Shown: one piece after another, positions 48,360 to 60,668 of the stretch
Position numbering within the stretch: the first letter of the stretch is position 1
How the letters are laid out: each line of letters begins with the position of its first letter
NCBI GenBank assembly: GCA_035041965.1
Contig: JAPYMA010001118.1
Coordinates: 1 to 64,000, forward strand
Origin: Anisakis pegreffii
Lineage: Eukaryota > Nematoda > Chromadorea > Rhabditida > Anisakidae
Length of the DNA: 64,000 nucleotides
Reading direction: 5' to 3'
The notes under the pieces: generated by a model
Seen by the model: the letters and a program-made list of their open reading frames with translations, nothing else
Database searches by the model: none
Told to the model about the DNA's origin: nothing
Made by a program: the position numbers and the translations under genes

Positions 48360-50387
48360 ATGAACAACTTGACAACAACAGCAGACGATAAGGAATGTGG
48401 TGAAGGGTCACTGCTGGATCAAACGCATGTGAAAGTACCGGTGATATGCCTCTATGGATTGGTCTTCAATGTTTGTCTGTTCGGTGAGTTGCTCACGCAA
48501 ATTACCCACACCCATGGGCACGGGCAAGTTGTAAACTTACCCACAGCTTAATCGAATTTCAGGGAATCTGTTCACGCTGGTCGTAATCGTCGTGCATCGC
48601 TCAATGCGAACGGCCACAAATTTTTTTCTGGCCAATTTAATGATCGCCGATTTGCTGGTGGCACTGTTCTGCATCATGCAAAATATGTTCCACGTGGTGG
48701 GAAGTCCGAATGGTAGCTGGCCTCTGGGTAAGTTTTGGGTAAATCACAACTAGTTCGGGTAGAGTTTGCGCTGAATTTAGGTAAAAATTCCCCAAGCTTG
48801 CCTGATCATTCAATGTTTTTAGGTGCGCTCCTGTGTCAACTCTATGTGTTCGTCCTACATCTTGTCCCATGCACCAGTATAGGTAAGTGTTTTTCCGAAA
48901 TTCTACAATGAGTTACCCGGAATTTTTTAGGTTCCCAAAAAATTTACCCGAAAAAATTTCAGGTATCTTAATCTGCGTCTCACTGGAAAAGTACATAGCC
49001 GTACTGCATCCACTGATCGCTTTGAAAATGCTAACCCCAAGGCTGAGAATTTGGATGATGTTAATCATATGGTGTACATCCATAATTGTAAACCTGCCCT
49101 ATTATTTCACTACAAAGGAGCTGAAATTCGGCAAAATCGCTGCATGTACAAGGGATTTTTCAAGGTAGTTCTTTTCAAGGTAGCTATTTACCCGTACGGG
49201 TAAGTAAATGCACTGTGACTCTGTCTTTCTGTTTCAAGTACCGTGCTGATACGCGATATGGTAACGATATCCTTCTTCCTGTGGTACGTGATCCCGCTGG
49301 TTACGCTGGCCTATGTTTACGCGAAAATTGGTACTTTCCTATGGATGAGCGCCAACCAGGGTGTTGTATGCACGGCGGCCGCCGCTGTTCGAACCTCTGA
49401 CGGTTAGTTGCTTAACTTCCCGGGAATCTATCATTTTACCCGAAACTTTCCCGAGGAGACATAACTTCCCGCAATTGTAGATTCATGTAATTCCTGCACA
49501 AGTCCCACATGGTTCAACAGCAGCAGAACGATCAGTGCAGAGCATAGAGAGATGGTCCGGCTGATGGCTGCTTCTACACCGGACCGTAAGACCAGCGGTG
49601 AGGCGAATCACGAGGTCATTGAGGCACGGAAACGGGTCGTGAGACTGCTATTCGCCATCGTGCTCTCATTCGCCTTACTAACGTTGCCACATCATGCAAG
49701 ACTTTTGTACATGGTGAAATGATTTTAAATTTTTCAAAATTTTCCAAAAATTCCAAAAAATTTTCCAAAAATTCCAAAAAATTTTGGAAATTCCACAAAT
49801 TTTATCAAGAAAATGGCCATAGATAAGAGCAATTGATCAATCGCTAAGCAATTGATCTAAAGACACCAGATGAGATCAACGATATGGATCGATCAGATAG
49901 ATGAATTGATCAGATCAGATCAGATCAGATCAGATCAGATCAGATCAGATCAGATCAGATCAGATCAATCACCTTCGAGTTCTAGATGTGGTCCAGAACG
50001 GCAATGTGCAACGATGGCTTGATCACACTGTTGCAACCGCTCAGCTATTTGTGTCTATTCCTTTCCAGCTCGGTGAATCCATTTCTGTTCGCGTTCTTCT
50101 CGAGGCGTTTCCGTGACGCAGTCTACGATATTGTGTGCAGGTGAGTTCCTTCTGATCAATCAATAATCGATAATCGATCACTGATCAACCTGCAATAAGT
50201 TTTCTATGAAGTCACAAACGCTTTCAGACATGCATGGCGTAAACAGTCGTGGATAAGCCTGATACGTACCCGTACGATGATGTCGGATTGCGGTGGTGCG
50301 GACGCAGATGCCAAGTCGAGCAGTTTACCGAAGAGCTTTCGGTTGAGTGAGTTGAGACGGGCCAATTCGGCCGGTAATCGATGCTGA
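48360..50387 (+). CDS. Class A neuropeptide-type GPCR (trissin/TRH-receptor-like)
   Basis: Predicted 420-aa rhodopsin-family receptor. Exons: 48360-48483, 48563-48727, 48823-48882, 48963-49164, 49239-49402, 49481-49713, 49986-50140, 50228-50387. Conserved positions: GN in TM1 (Asn43), NLMIAD in TM2 (Asp71), the WPLG...C loop and Cys101 before TM3, TM6 ending LLTLPHH, and NPFLF in TM7 (Asn347-Pro348). The basic Ser/Arg-rich tail is in exon 8. Oddities: DRY is replaced by EKY (125-127), the TM6 toggle Trp is not evident, and NPxxY is NPxx[21 protein letters not shown] plus [10 protein letters not shown] is most like invertebrate peptide receptors of the trissin/TRH branch. The ligand is unknown. 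One intron holds a (GATCA)n run. The start is the first Met of the open exon, and an N-glycosylation site NLT follows it. Confidence 0.85.
49908..49977. repeat. (GATCA)n microsatellite in GPCR intron 6
   Basis: Roughly 13 tandem 5-bp units GATCA near the acceptor of exon 7, within an intron otherwise rich in GATC words. Confidence 0.9.
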
Positions 50388-51000
50388 GCTGAGCTGAGCT
50401 GAGCCGCAAACCGTTGCATCCATCTTATTTCTGCCGCTGGATTCCTCTTTTCTCCGCCGGAGTTTCCGATTCCGGTTCCGGTGCGGTTCCGGAGCCGAGC
50501 GGAGCCCGAAAACCACCCATTCCTTGTTGTCGCGGAGCGCAGTGTGTCGAAATCAAAGCCACCAAATTGTCGGGTAAACCAAATTGTGTGTGCGGCAAGC
50601 GGACACATCGGAGCCTTCATCGGGTAAACGCTCGGGTAAACCTCGGGTAAACGCAAGACTATCGGCAGATTCCGGAATACTCCGGAGCGCTAAGCCACTT
50701 CAAGACCACCTGAAACGAAAAAAACTGAATTTCATTGTATTTTACGCACTGTATTCTATTTTTTGAAATATATAATTATTTGAAGTATCCTTTTAAATTA
50801 AAAGATTTACACATCACATTTATACTTTCCACAGTGTTCACTTCATTCCAGATCTCATTTATCTCTAAGTCCTTTATGTACCTTTATAAGTTCATATCAT
50901 CTCATTGTGATCTTCTGTTCCTATTTATTATTATTCTTATTATTATTATTTCATTATGTGTATCATCAATAAATATAAACTGATTCGTTTGAATTTACCC

Positions 51001-51138
51001 GGATTTACAAGGATTTACCCGGATTTACAAGGATTTAGAAGGATTTAGAAGGATTTACAAGGATTTACAAGGATTTACAAGGATTTACAAGGATTTACAA
51101 GGATTTAGAAGGATTTACAAGGATTTACAAGGATTTCT
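51001..51138. repeat. 10-bp tandem repeat GGATTTACAA
   Basis: About 14 copies of GGATTT(A/C)(C/G)AA with single-base variants (ACCC, AGAA). It lies in the 3' region of the GPCR gene. Confidence 0.9.
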
Positions 51139-51245
51139 AAAGATTAACCTTGATTCAAATAATCGTTCAGAAAGCTGACGAAAGCCATATTGTGGCAGAT
51201 GTTTGTTTTTCGTATTATGGCGTGTATTATAAGAAGGAGGCATAA

Positions 51246-51324
51246 CAACACAATTCGGTGTTGTTATGTCCTATTTGAATATCCTAATTATTCAAATAGG
51301 ACATAACAACACCGAATTGTGTTG
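51246..51324. repeat. Perfect 36-bp inverted repeat (hairpin)
   Basis: 51246-51281 and 51289-51324 are exact reverse complements around a 7-base loop (TCCTAAT). The outer end reads CAACACAATTCGGTGTTG and the inner end GTCCTATTTGAATA. No target duplication or coding region. It could be a fold-back relic or a transcribed double-stranded RNA source. Confidence 0.93.
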
Positions 51325-52137
51325 CTATTGAAATGATCAAGTGTTGCTTGATCAAAACAAAGATCACTTTCCAATCATTTTCGTCATGATTACCTGATCA
51401 CTCTGTGATCAGTGATCAGTGATCAGTAGTACTTTTACTTTAGTCCACTTTCGAAGATACTTTCGCTGTCGATTCTCGATTCTTGACGTCACAAGGTCAT
51501 TGAAGTAATTAAGTAATGTCTTCAACAGCACCTTAACAATATATTAATGATGTCAATTAAATAGTGATAAATGCGATGTGTACTAATTAATATTAATGAC
51601 TAATTAACTCTTAATTACTCACATTTTATGTGCTTAAGCCCTAAGAATTAATTTCTTGCTCAAGATCTCAAGATCAAAATGTAAACTACTTCAAAATGCT
51701 CTGCTCAAAATGGCGGCCTAGAAGGAGCTGCTGCTGCTGCTGCCGCTTAATTTGGGTGGATCAGGGCCGCGATTTTATTGATTGATCAGCTTGCAACAGA
51801 TCATTCTACCAGTAATCAATAGATCAATTGAACTAACTGATCACTTATTGACTGATCACAAAAATCAAAACAATTCCGATCAACTGATCACTAAAATCAC
51901 ACAACTTATATTCATCCAGTCGAATCACATGTTCAATCAAAATCGCATGTTACACGCTATGTTTTATCCACAACTCAACACACATTACTTACTTATTATT
52001 ACTTTACTACTGATTATAGAACACTCACAAATGCGGCAACAGCGATGACGAATCAATCACGCCTCTTGACGATACGCAGAGCTATTCTACGAGTTAGCGA
52101 GTTAAATGACAGTGTCAACGAGAGGGCGGCCGTCCGG

Positions 52138-52338
52138 CAGGTAATAGGTACATCTATAGCTACTACTTAATTTACAGGCAGGTACTACTTAATTACTACT
52201 TAACCTACAGGTAATAGGTACTACTTAATTACTACTTAACCTACAGGTAATAGGTACATCTATAGGTACTACTTAATTTTACAGGTAAGTACTACTTAAT
52301 TACTACTTAACCTACAGGTAATAGGTGCTACTTAATTT
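52138..52338. repeat. Irregular tandem repeat GGTACTACTTAATTACTACT
   Basis: Five or so units of CAGGTAATAGGTACTACTTA plus ATTACTACTTAACCTA in varying order, some with an ACATCTATAGG insertion. Confidence 0.8.
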
Positions 52339-53144
52339 CCAGAATCCAGCAAAATTTTTAGATTTTCCTTTAGATTCACTCCCTTCCCTTCCCTTCCCTC
52401 GTCTCCAGCCTCATCTCATATTGGCCGCCCTGAAATGGCTGGCCACTAAAAAATTTCGCTCTATGAAAATTGATTTTTGCTAAAATTTTGCTCAAATTGC
52501 TCAAAAAAAATTTCTTTCTTCCTAAACATTTTGATCGTTTTTGATCATTTATCGATCGATCGATCATAAATTCATTTATCGATCAATCGATCAATCATTA
52601 TCATAAGTTCAATGATCATTTACGGATCAATCATCATCGTCGTCACCACTTTGACCAATACTCAGACTTGCAAACAACATTCTATTACTCGTAAACAATT
52701 ACCCTCTAAATCGTTTGTGACTTGCCTGTAAACATAGTCAGTCATAATATCAATTACAGTAATAATAATAACATTAACTGCGCCGCTAATTAATCCATCT
52801 AATTAGCTTTATATTGCTCACCATTTCTGCGCCTTTTGCTACTTCCATAGCCCCTGTCTTATTAAATTTAATTTGTGGAGCAAAATGTTTTTAGTGTCGA
52901 TATCACAGCTGCTCTCGAGTCGTCGAGTGTCTGGTCTCTCTCTCTCTATCTCTAAAATTACCCACGCGGGTGGGAAGGAATTACCTGAGCAATTGCAGGG
53001 CTTCTTCCCAGTGCCGTCGTTTTCTTTTTCAATTATCCACATAAGCGATTTCTTTTTCCGTGTTCTTATTACCGCGTCCGCGTTCATCGGGAAGTTTCTC
53101 GGGAAGCCAGCTACTACCCATACCCATGTAACGGGTAAATGTGT

Positions 53145-53150
53145 TTGCAG
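53145..53150 (+). promoter_or_regulatory. Candidate spliced-leader acceptor of Sra-like gene
   Basis: TTGCAG ends eight bases before the ATG at 53159, with no coding exon upstream. This fits trans-splicing, but a cis-spliced 5' UTR intron is equally possible. Confidence 0.4.
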
Positions 53151-53158
53151 GAAACTAG

Positions 53159-55592
53159 ATGTCGTTGTTGGGAACCGTCAATCCCAACGATACGATTTGT
53201 GCCCAAGCCGAAGAGATCCAAACCAATGCCCTCTTCATTGTGGCACAGATTTTGGTGCTACTCCTCGACGTGAGCGGCGTATTGCTGTGTTCCTATATCA
53301 CCGTGTTCATTGCTTCATCTCAGGTAACGTTTCCCAAACGATTTCCTGAAAAATTTAGAAATGATTTCCCATGAAAAATGTTCACCTAAAATTCCCACAT
53401 TTTCTCACAAAAATTTTCCCGAAAATTCCCCGCAAATTCCCCAAAAAATTTCAGCTATTTCACATAAACTTCCGCATCCTGCTCCTAAATCTATCCATAT
53501 CTATTGTGATGCGATCGGGCCTAACGCTGTGTCGATCGGCTGAATTTCTGTTTCGTGTGATCACTTACGAGGTAATTACTTTTTAACTTTTTGTATTTTT
53601 TGGGAAAAAAATGTACGCTGAGGGAAATTTTTAGAGAAATTTCCCACGAAGTTTCCCAAACACTCACAAACGTTCAAACACAAACACATTTCTAATTATA
53701 TTGTATTTAAATGCCTAAATTCCGCTTATTTAAATTGGATTCAATTGAGTTTGGTGAGAAAATTTCACACGGCATTGGCTCAAGAAAACGATCACATCGT
53801 CAGGAAAGTCCAACCAGTCGTGTGGGAAACGCTGTGGGAAAGCTGTGGGAGAGAAATCAGACGGCCAGGTTTTGGGAAAATGATGATGAATGATCCGGGG
53901 TGGGGGGAAAGTCCGTGGGAAATGTATTTACCCAGGAATTACCTCTTCCAATTTTGCATTCATTCATTCAGCACTCGTGCGATTTGACATCTGGTGAGCA
54001 TTTCTGTTTCGTGCAATCCGTCATCAATAAAACCCCGCTGGAGGCGTCCGGCTATTGCCTGCTGGCCATCGGGCTGGAGCGCTTGCTGGCCTCGTTGGTC
54101 TACTCTCGATACGAGCGGATCCGGATGCCACTGCTTGGGCTCTTCCTGGCGCTTTTACCCGTAAGTTTACCCGTGGGTAGACTTATTTTTCCCAAGAATC
54201 TGAAATATCCAAAACATCCACACGTCGAGGCAGAGAATCTCGGACAAAATCGTCGTCATTGGCCACCAAATTTCAAAATTTTCCCGAAAATCTTTCCAAG
54301 AAATGAAATTCCAGTGGATTTACCCGCTGGGTACAATGATCGGGAAGCTGATGGCTTGGTCAGGATCGCCGAATGCGAAGCACGCAACCCAGTTGGCCTA
54401 TTGCTCTTCGCTCACCGTGCGAGTAGTGAAAAGCACCAGCTTGATGCATATCTCGATGCCACTGATTATTTTGTGTGCCGTCGTGTTCGTCTTGATCTAC
54501 TTCATCTCGAAACGTAAACTAATGTAAGAAATGATTTTTTTCCAAACCCAAAATCAATTTCAGGCTTCAGGTTGCCGCACAGTACCACGAATACTGTGCA
54601 GTAGTCAGCCTATGATACAGTCTAGTAGAGTTCAATTAAGATTCACCACAAAAAATTCAATTTTAGGTCAATTCTAAGTAGTACCGCGAGTAAATTGGCC
54701 TAAAATTAATTTCAGGCTGAGTATCACGAGCAATATGCAGTCGTTGTCATCACGTTACCAACTACGTGAAAATGTCAAGTCTGCACGTCTTTTGGCCGGG
54801 ATCTCGTTGGCCTATACGATCACCAGTCTTACCGATATGTCCATTGTGCTCACTATGAAGCGGATTCTGCAAGACAAACACACAGAGCATCCTTTCGAAT
54901 GGTTGGCTATCACTAAGGTTAGCGATCCATCGATTATTGATTGATCAGTGATCGATCAGTGATTGATCGAATTCGTCGAATTGATCCACCGTCGATTCCA
55001 AAATGTCTCTAATGTCGATTTAACGTCTCTAAGCCAGATGCCTTTAACTTCCTATGGTTGGCGATCACAAAAGTTAGCCAACTAGCTGGTCGGCTTGATC
55101 AGTGATCGGCTATTGATTGATTAGTGATCACCGATCACTGGTCTTTGTGATAAATCTTTGATCAGCGATCCGTAATGATCCGATCCGGTCCGTCCGAATC
55201 CTCTGCAAAGATCTTGCTGAAATCTACGACTTGCTGAAATACTCCTGAAATTGCTGACATTCTAAGTCATCCCAGATGGCTGCGGACATCTCAGAAATTT
55301 CCAAATTTTCCAAAAAATTTCCAAATTTTCCAAAAAATTTCCAAATTTTCCAAAAAATTTGCAGGAATTCGCCAGTCTCAGTATGCCCATATTCATGAAC
55401 GTCTACTCGACGATCGTCATCTTCGGCCACAGCTACGTGCGTCGTCACACGTTCTCGTGGCTGTGCTGTCAACGTTACAGCCGACGAACCAGAGTGTCCG
55501 ACTCAAGAATCGCGCCAAACGCCACCGCGAAGAATCACATGCAGATTCTGGGCGAGATGTGGGATAACCCAAAATGGAGCCCGAGAAAATGA
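53159..55592 (+). CDS. Sra/Srab-type serpentine chemoreceptor
   Basis: Predicted 369-aa nematode 7TM receptor. Exons: 53159-53323, 53455-53571, 53972-54160, 54315-54523, 54716-54917, 55365-55592; all phases close. Seen: an extracellular N-terminus with NDTICAQAEEI; TM1 LFIVAQILVLLLDVSGVLLC; FHINFRILLLNLSISI at TM2; CDLTSGEHFCFVQS before TM3; the intracellular LERLLASLVYSRYE motif, which replaces DRY and matches the (I/L)ERxxA...YE pattern of the Sra/Srab group; TM5 ISMPLIILCAVVFVLIYFIS; REN.KSARLL before TM6; and TM7 LSMPIFMNVYSTIVIFGHSY. Class Sra and Srab cannot be separated by eye. Intron 4 contains a decayed copy of the exon 5 start. Likely role: chemosensation. Confidence 0.82.
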
Positions 55593-56013
55593 AAAAATTT
55601 TCCAAAATTTTCCATAAAAATTTCCAAAATTTCAATAAAAATTTCCAAATTCTTAACTCGTTTCGCCACACTTCAGTAGACCACAAATAGGCGATTGGCA
55701 TGAAAAGTTTAAAAAAAGAACATTTAACATACACTTCAATCACACATTTCACATATAAAACAATACACCTACAAAGTCATTTCATTCACATTAATAACAA
55801 TAATTACCTGCATCCAGGTAATTAGTGTAATTACCTGGATCGGCCAGGCTATCAAACGTTTATCTGTGACAACAATAATATCAATAATAATAGCAATAGA
55901 TATTTTGATATTTTTCATAAAAATATCTTCCATTCACGGTCAACTGATCACTAAGTGATCGATCGATTATCGATTGATCAGTGATCATCAATGACCAGTG
56001 ATCGATCCGAGTG
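55593..56013. other. Convergent intergenic spacer
   Basis: AT-rich 3' region of both neighbours, with repeated CCAAAATTTTCC-like words and TGATCA clusters at 55950-56000. No gene. Confidence 0.5.
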
Positions 56014-58890
56014 TCAAAGTTCCGAGTGTTTTGCCGCGTCGTCGAAATCGGCCAAATTCCCGGATCGGACGGCCTCGGCGACCCGTCGCCAGAAGGCATA
56101 ACCCCGGCCCCCGTAGCCGCTCGCATAGAATCGCTCTGTACGATTATTCACCAGGTCCTTGCCGTCGAAACGCCAGAAATTCATTTGTTTGATGTTCAGT
56201 GACTCCCAGCTGGCTGATGGCTTTCTGAAATCAATTATACTGATCACAATTGATTGATCAGCGATTCTGATCAGTGAACTGATCAGTTATTGATTGAAGA
56301 TCACACCCGTATTTTGTGAAATCCGTGAATTCCTGGGCAATTCGATCGGCGGCCATCTCCTCGGCTTTACCCCAACGTTTCGGTTGATCCCCATCGGTCC
56401 ACGCGTAATCCGGTTGCAGCAGCAGAAACAGCTCCATTCCATGGAAAACGGCTGCAAAACGTCAGCTTACTCATGGGAAGCCCAATTTACCCACGGGAAA
56501 TGAACCAACGAAATACCAACGTTTGTAGTCCGGATACGTGTAGAACGAATAGTAATCCGTGTGGAAAGCGATTTGCCAAAGCCAAACATTCGGGTTGCCT
56601 TGTTGCAGGTGCATTCTGGCCTCATCACCCACAGCACGGATATAGATCAGATCGGAGAGCACCTGAAAATCTGCGGGTAAATCTCTGCGGGTAGGTCGAA
56701 TTTCGGGTAACTTTCCCAAAACCTGGGAAACTTGACTAACCCTGTTCATATATTTGGTCTGCTCGATATTCGGAGCTGCTTTCGACGGTGGTGGGTACTC
56801 TTTTTGTACCAATTCCAAAACTCTCTCCGCATGTTCCGAGCCAAATATCAACGTCACCCACTGTCGAATAGTGTTCGCAGCGAATTCGGCCGTATAATCC
56901 GACAATTTTGTTTTGCCCGCTGATAGAGCCCATTCAGCTGAAATCCCATCCTCATTAAATTCCAGCATAAATTTCCCGGGAAAGTTCAGAAATCCCGGGA
57001 AAATTCCCAAATTGCAATCGCCTATTTCCGAGAATGATATGAGCACACATCAATTACACACACCATATAGTGCATATTCGTCCTCGGTAGAGCCCATCAG
57101 AACGGGAATTTTTTTCCAGTTCATTTTCGACGGAACGTCTGTGAACAGCTCACCGTCCACCACCGTATTCCAACGGAACGTCTGAAATTGCTCAGATCAG
57201 ATCAATAACTGATCAGCTCAGCTCAGATCAAATCAATAACAGATCAGATCAGTTTTATGCCAGTATTCAACACGACGACGAACCTTGCCTTCGTGTGCAT
57301 TCAGCTTCTCGTGCGTCAATTTCGCCAGGCACGTCTGCACCGCTTGCACATTTTCCCGAGTCCATCCAGTCTCACGCGCGTTCACATTGCACAGCTAAAA
57401 GATCAAGATCGATCAGCTAAACAGATCGATCGGCTCTTTATTAATGCAAATCATCTATCGAATCCATCTAAAGAGTCAGCAGGCAAGCACCGGCAGCTAC
57501 CTGTTCAGCGCGATCCAGCGACTGAGTGAAACGGCCGTAAACGTTATCGAAACACACCTCAGCAGCACAACTCAACAGGATCACGCCTCGGAAAAGAGCT
57601 GCAAAAGATCGAAAATTGAAATCCGTAGATGAGATTGAAAAAATCTGAAGAAATCCGGAAGTTCAGTTCGGGTTGAGATTTAGCCGTTTGTGAGTTTTAC
57701 CTAGACTTTGAGCTGGCTGGAATGAATCCACAAAATCCGACTCTAAATCCCTAATGGCAGCGTAAGGCAGAGCAACTGACAGCTGTCCACAGCAGGCGAC
57801 TGCGCCAACGACGAGGCGCTGCAGGCTCCGGCCGAATGACCGATTAGCGTCACTTTCGAGGGATCGCCTCCGAAGTTGGCGATCTCCTGATGGATCCAGT
57901 GGAGTGCCGTGATCTGATCCCAGATGCCACGATTCGGTGGGAACTCCTCGGTGAAGGTTGTGAAGAATCCTGCAGATTGCGCAATTCTATCGAAGGTTTT
58001 TAGAAGGGTCTGCTATTGAGTCCGTCCGGAACAGCCATCGAGTCCGTCCGGAACATCCCCGGAAAAGTATCGAATTCCGGTGGAACTCCTAGTTTCAGAA
58101 GCGGAATCCAGGGCTCACCCAACATGCCGACACGATAGTTGAATGAGACGAAGATAACTTGACGCCGAACGATATTATTCACGATGCCGTGATACATCCA
58201 CTCCGCTACATCGCCGAATTTGAAGCCTCCACCGTGAATATAGACCAGTACCGGATATTTAGCGCCATTATTTGTCGCCTGAAATTTACCTGGGTAAAAC
58301 TTACCCAAGATTTGGGTAACTCTTCTTCTGCAGTCTACTAGGTAGGCCACTTCACTTACATTTGGAGTGAAGATGTTCAGCGTAAGACAGTCCTCGGCCA
58401 TACCGGTGTGGTATTTTCCGGCGTGTTTCTCACCCTCGAACTGCGGACATATGGCACCGTATTTGTTGGCCTCGATCACTTTATCGTAGTTGCCAATCAG
58501 CTGCGGCTTCTGAAAAGTAACGAAAGTAACTAAAAAGTAACGAAACTCTAAACTCTAAAAGTAGCGCACCTTGAAGCGTCTCTCGCCTACGGGTGGCTCG
58601 GCATACGGTACACCAAGAAACACGTCCCCCTCGCCTCGGTACATATTCTTCAGCAGTGCATTCTGAACGTGAAACCCTCGCACGTCACCTGAAATTTCAA
58701 AATTGAATTCACTGAACAACCTGAAATCACTGAAAATTCACTGAATTCACCGACTTCCAAGTACCACAAAGTACCCACCTCTTGTGGTGTGCACTATAAC
58801 TCGCTGAGGCTCCAGTTCACTGGGTTGTTTTGCTGCTGATGCTGCCACGATTAGCCAACATGAAATGGCCGTGAAAATCACCCAAATCAT
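56014..58890 (-). CDS. Carboxylesterase (type B) with KDEL-like end
   Basis: Secretory-pathway alpha/beta-hydrolase ester hydrolase, related to worm gut esterases. Exons: 58779-58890, 58570-58688, 58360-58509, 58119-58278, 57781-57969, 57501-57598, 57284-57394, 57064-57181, 56741-56937, 56491-56662, 56307-56451, 56014-56224, giving 593 aa, normal for the family. The signal peptide is MIWVIFTAISCWLIVAASA (start at 58890; in-frame Mets further upstream at 58944 and 58962 are less apt). Motifs: GVPYAEPPVGERRF, EDCLTLNIF, VYIHGGGF (oxyanion hole), FNYRVGMLGFF, and the nucleophile elbow GHSAGA (Ser226). The likely acid is Glu348 in GSTEDEY and the catalytic His is His479 in VFHGME. The C-terminus KHSEL resembles ER-retention signals. 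All triad residues are present, so it is probably active. It is not an acetylcholinesterase by any feature I can see. Confidence 0.92.
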
Positions 58891-60578
58891 CTTCGATTTC
58901 AGATCAAATGAAGATCCCAGTGAAGCGCCAAGCAGGGCAGGCATGCTACATGAAAATTTCACACATGAAATACAATGTATGTATGTATGCTCGATGAAAT
59001 GAAAAAATCTCCAATGTCAAGGTTGAGATGGGTCATTGGAGAGTGCGCTGGAAACCGGTTTGATTTGATAGACGATATGAGCACACACACAAACATTCAA
59101 TAGCACTATGAACACACAAAAACAACTGATATTAACTGCTGCTGATCTTCTTATCACACCAGTATCATTAGCAGACACAGTAAACATGTAATGTTATCAA
59201 TGGCAGCAGCAGCAGCACTTTTATCAGCACTCTAAATCACCACACTCTGAATGGTGTTGTGTTATCGACGAATCCGGAACGTCAGGAACGTCAGGTATCG
59301 AGCAAATCCTGAACGGAACAGGGTCGGCAACTGCATCAATTCCGGAACGGGTTAGTCAGACACTGCTCCAGCCTCAGGTCTAGCAAATAGGCCTGAGGCT
59401 CTGAATCTGAGACTGCATAGATCGATATATTTTTCTCATTGCAAAGCAAAATAGAAACGTCTCAAAAATAATCATCAGCACAACAGAGCAGTGAATATAA
59501 AAGAAACGAACCACCGAGGGCATCGCAAAACATAACAATGAATCAACACCAACAGCGATACGCAATAAATACGCAATCTGTTTTTTTGGATTTTTTTTTT
59601 GGAGCGAAAAAATCACTTTCAATTGATCTGATCGTAAACAAGTTGATCGCGAAAATTTTGATCACTTTTCGTAGATCAAGTGGCGGGAAAATTTTGATCT
59701 CTTAGTTTGATTGATCTCTCTTACAAGCGAGATTAATCGAGATCAATTTCGATAGAGATTTCGATAGAATTTTGCTCCGGAATCTCGTAATTTTCGGGAA
59801 TTCAGCGGGAACTGTTTCCCCTTTTTTCGGGAATTGAGCAGAGTTACCCTACCTGAAATTGCTCGAAATTCCCCGATTCCTGCCCAAGCCAGCACGTTAA
59901 TATTCTCATAGAACGTTAATTAATGAAGCTGTCTAGCTGCTGGCTGGTGGCTTTAAAACATCATACAACTGCTGCCATGCCAGCCACCTTTAAAGGTATA
60001 TAACTAAGTATACAGCATATAGCATATAATGTAAGGTGTATAGGTAGTAAGTAAGTATAAAGTAAGTAATAATATAGTAACTATATAAGTACTATTTTAA
60101 GTGATATGCACACTCATGCCATCGCATGTCTATATGCAGATATAGAAAGCAGCATATTTAATTAGCTCTGTTCCGCTGAATGAATAAATATAAATATCCC
60201 TTCCATGTATCCATATCATATCTTAATCTCACGCTTCATGAGATCCTTTTGCAAGCCTTTTACATGCATTTCAAGCCTTTATAGGCCTTATTCCCAGCTC
60301 AACTCGAGGGATTTTCACATCGGACTGCCTAGAAGTGGCCACAAACAATAGATACCTTTCGATATCCGCTCGATATTTCGATATCCGATAGATAAATAGA
60401 TATCCAGTCGATATTTTGGCCCAAGCCTAAGGCTAAGCCTCAGCTGTAAGCCGTAAGCTGTCTCTCTCACGTACCTAGCTATCATCATCATAGCATTGCA
60501 GAGAGATCTATTTATAAGCTCTATAGATCTAGAGAGAGATGTTATATGAATGAGGTGGTATATAAGCTACTGCTGTAT

Positions 60579-60668
60579 CAATCGAAGAGATCAACAGATG
60601 ATCAAAGCGATCGGAAACAATCGAAGAGATCAACAGATGATCAAAGCGATCGGAAACAATCGAAGAGA
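60579..60668. repeat. 39-bp tandem duplication (2.3 copies)
   Basis: The unit starting CAATCGAAGAGATCAACAGA recurs at 60579, 60618 and (partial) 60657, without visible divergence. Confidence 0.9.

Larger units (their letters stand above)
50388..53158. other. Intergenic between two receptor genes
   Basis: Holds the GGATTTACAA tandem repeat, the perfect hairpin at 51246-51324 and the GGTACTACTTAATT repeat listed separately. AATAAA near 50968 may be the polyadenylation signal of the upstream receptor. (TTCCC)n lies near 52382-52400. No exon chain recognised. Confidence 0.5.
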
